Shown piece after piece: positions 61,896-64,000 of a stretch of DNA of 64,000 bases. Position numbers and translations under genes: made by a program. The stretch's first letter is position 1; every line of letters starts with the position of its first letter. Origin of the DNA: Sinonovacula constricta (Eukaryota > Mollusca > Bivalvia > Cardiida > Solecurtidae); contig CM017556.1 in the NCBI GenBank assembly GCA_007844125.1, positions 81,886,978 to 81,950,977 of the forward strand. Direction: 5' to 3'. The notes beneath the pieces are model-generated. The model made no database searches. It was not told the origin of the DNA and saw only the letters and a program-made list of their open reading frames with translations.

Positions 61896-62419
61896 CGTTT
61901 TTTTTTCAGTGTGTTTAGTTGAATAATTACAGAGGTTCTGCGAACCTGTATTGCCTTCCGAAGAATATTATACCTTCTAAGCAATTAGTTTCTACAAGTG
62001 GCATCTATTTGAAAAGTTTAACTCGTATACAGAGGAACTATGTGGAATTACGATGAATTACGTTATTGGTTGGTCGTATACATGTACATGCAAAGATTAG
62101 TCATCAATATTTGACAATAAAACCAATAGTCTGAACAAGCTACTATTTATCTATAATAATTTCATATAGAATATAAGCAATTGAAGTGAAAGAGTTCAAA
62201 ATTATAACATACATGCATCCACGCACATGAAGAACTGTTTTAATTCATAAATGCAACGTTAGCGGGTGGTCAATTTCGTACTTTACTTTTGCTTATCATA
62301 ATACTGACATAATACTGTTTCATCTGTTAATATGTTAACACACCTTTGCCTATGAGATAACTTGGCATCATAAGAGGATGTTTAGCTATTGTATTTGCAA
62401 ATTAACCGACATGTATTTT

Positions 62420-62422
<3 letters not shown>

Positions 62423-62455
<33 letters not shown>
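62423..62455. repeat. (AT)16 microsatellite, copy 2
   Basis: Much shorter than the copy-1 run. The following sequence matches ~26497 of copy 1, so ~1.1 kb is missing beside it. Confidence 0.95.
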
Positions 62456-62457
<2 letters not shown>

Positions 62458-63112
62458 TTGTGTTAATTGTGCAGCAGGTAACTTAATTACAACATTTTCA
62501 ATTCGGACTAAGAAGAAGCATCTCGATGGGTACATGTGACGGGGCAGTTATCATCGCCGATTTTAAACAATAAAGTCGATAACTTTTATGTGGGAGAGAT
62601 CTTTCAGCAGACCTAATATTCGCGAGTGAGTCTAATCAGATATATGCATGTGGTCTTTCGTCACAAACAATAAGGTGATATGATAATAATTGTGACAAAG
62701 TGTCATAATTTGTATCTTTGTATCGCATTTAAGCACATTTAATTTGGGGTCTAAGTTATTGGTTAAATATCATTCTTCTTATGTGCCTTCTGCTTCTCGG
62801 CATTGAAATAGCAAAACTTGATGGCATTTTATGTCAGTTGTTATTTTGGAGAAAAGAAAAGAACAAGAAAAACACGATGAATAAATGAGTGGACTATCGC
62901 AGCTCTAAGATATCGAGAGTCAAATGATGCCTGTGATTTTTCCCATTTTCGGATTTTTTCTTTCGTCTTATTGCAACTGATTGGTAGGAAAAAAAGAAGC
63001 ACTAAAATAAGGAAAACATAAATATCACCCAAACATTATTTTGGTCATTTATTCCTTTAACTGATTTCATATTTTGACGATGAGTAAATCCTTATTTTTC
63101 ATGGATCATCTG
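62456..63112 (+). repeat. Old repeat block (26.5-kb type), copy 2
   Basis: Counterpart of 26497-27124. No gene is seen. Confidence 0.6.
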
Positions 63113-63126
63113 GAACAACAAAATGA
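63113..63126 (+). repeat. Target-site duplication, left
   Basis: GAACAACAAAATGA. It matches the right copy at 63361-63374 at 13 of 14 bases, and the single empty-site copy at 27125-27138. Confidence 0.85.
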
Positions 63127-63360
63127 GCGTTCGTGGTCTAGTGGTTAAGACGTTGGACTCCGGATCGGAGGGTCCCAGGTTCGAACCCCGAAACTGAACA
63201 CGTGATGTTAGTCCTTGAGCAAGACTATTTACTGCACATTGCTCCAGGTATTCAGTACCTGAGTACTGGTTCTACACAGGAAGTGGACAGTCGAGAGGGA
63301 TTAATATAAGTTAAAAGAATTTGTTTCCCAATCGACTATAAATAAATAGGTTTAAACTAA
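63127..63360 (+). mobile_element. tRNA-Arg-like SINE inserted only in copy 2
   Basis: The head has an A box TGGTCTAGTGGTTAAGAC (63134-63151), an anticodon-loop-like CTCCGGA (63158-63164, anticodon CCG) and a perfect B box GGTTCGAACCC (63179-63189). The acceptor ends do not pair, so this is not a tRNA gene. The body contains CCTTGAGCAAGAC and CATTGCTCCAGGT, a layout I associate with bivalve SINE cores (recalled, not checked). It is flanked by 14-bp direct repeats, and the uninterrupted site is present in copy 1. Confidence 0.88.
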
Positions 63361-63374
63361 GAACAACAAATTGA
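63361..63374 (+). repeat. Target-site duplication, right
   Basis: GAACAACAAATTGA. Identical to the empty site 27125-27138 in copy 1. Confidence 0.88.
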
Positions 63375-64000
63375 TCAATCTGCCTCTAGACTTTTTCTTC
63401 TCAGAACAATTATTACATTGTCTACTGTAATTAGATTATCATAGTTATTAAAGATATTATTTCACACATTAGTTTTAACAATTATAATTGCCTATAAAAT
63501 AGTTACTGACTTTTTGGTGAGGAATTTAAATATTGATTGACACATATTCTAACAAAACAATAATTATCTGTGTAACATCCCCAATCCAGAAAGACGATAA
63601 CAATTTAGATACTAAAGATAATGTGTAAAGTAATTTTGTTAGATTTTGAATTTAAATAATAATAAGGCATATTATGCCCAAAGCAAATACACAGCTTACA
63701 AGTTGTTCTAACAACAGATTTGCTATTTTAAAGAAAACTAAATCGATTTTTTCGGCAACGTGGTCATCTCCAGAAGCAACAGCAAAATAGTCAATCTGCC
63801 CTTAAAGTTATGCTATAAAAAGACCCTTGCCAACGTGCATCTATAGAGATATGTAATGTTTCCTTCCCAGAATAAATACTACTCTGTCAACTTTAATAAG
63901 TTGCACACATGGTTATTCAACGTGTCTTTCACACATTAGTGTGAACAGTTACAATTGCCTTAAGAACTATTTTTTAGTTTTTGCTGGAAAATTGAAATAC
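63375..64000 (+). repeat. Diverged ~470-bp repeat region, copy 2
   Basis: Counterpart of 27139-27822, with a deletion just after the SINE. No gene is seen. Confidence 0.6.

Larger units (their letters stand above)
36150..64000. repeat. Tandem segmental duplication, copy 2 (partial, cut by window end)
   Basis: This is the second copy of the 36-kb unit and covers the equivalent of 1-27822. Compared with copy 1 it shows a few differences per kilobase in 36150-46200 and in 54980-59100, and clearly more, with long indels, in 47200-54980 and 59190-64000. Copy-specific events include two deletions in the virus-like island, a ~226-bp loss near 60245, a ~0.8-kb gain at 60421-61225, a ~1.1-kb loss after 62455 and a SINE at 63127-63360. 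Confidence 0.97.

Noticed and set aside
63127..63200. tRNA-Arg(CCG) gene
   Set aside because: The boxes and anticodon loop fit, but the acceptor arms do not pair. A SINE body follows, and 14-bp target duplications bound the whole insert.

Overview
The window is AT-rich animal nuclear DNA with no intact host protein gene that I can recognise. A reverse-transcriptase fragment of a type common in bivalve genomes, tRNA-derived SINEs, long diverged noncoding repeats and a (TA)n microsatellite point to a lophotrochozoan, most likely a bivalve mollusc. This is an inference from family resemblance, because no search could be run.

The dominant structure is a tandem segmental duplication with a period of about 36.15 kb. 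Bases 1-27822 are repeated, in the same order and strand, as 36150-64000. Bases 27823-36149 occur once only because the window ends inside the second copy. Base 1 already aligns to 36150, so the array may continue to the left. Similarity is uneven (estimates by eye). About 1-10.1 kb and 18.39-22.51 kb of copy 1 are nearly identical to copy 2, 10.1-11 kb is intermediate, and 11-18.4 kb and 22.5-27.8 kb are clearly more diverged and carry many indels. This suggests gene conversion or unequal exchange between copies, or a collapsed or joined haplotype in the assembly.

Layout of one unit: AT-rich flank (1-1167); a G homopolymer; a compact GC-richer island of decayed virus-like genes (1181-4004), with a leftward cluster (membrane protein, tail-fibre-like protein, conserved hypothetical) and a divergent rightward gene with capsid-like conservation; the C-terminal remnant of a retroelement reverse-transcriptase ORF with its 3' region (4757-6080); long noncoding DNA; a network of old diverged repeat blocks (13-28 kb and 34.7-36 kb), several of them 7.3-7.9 kb apart; an inverted-repeat element (14.2-16.1 kb); a (TA)n microsatellite; SINEs at 30.0 and 31.1 kb; and an 11-monomer 35-bp minisatellite (35083-35466).

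Copy 2 repeats this with its own changes: 58-bp and 46-bp deletions in the island, a one-base difference that leaves a longer tail-fibre-like ORF, loss of 1.1 kb beside the microsatellite, a gain of about 0.8 kb at 60.4 kb, and a tRNA-derived SINE at 63127-63360 with 14-bp target-site duplications whose empty site is visible in copy 1. The genes do not form a working system today. The island reads as a fossil of a compact DNA virus-like or giant-transposon-like element that was duplicated with its surroundings and is now decaying in both copies.
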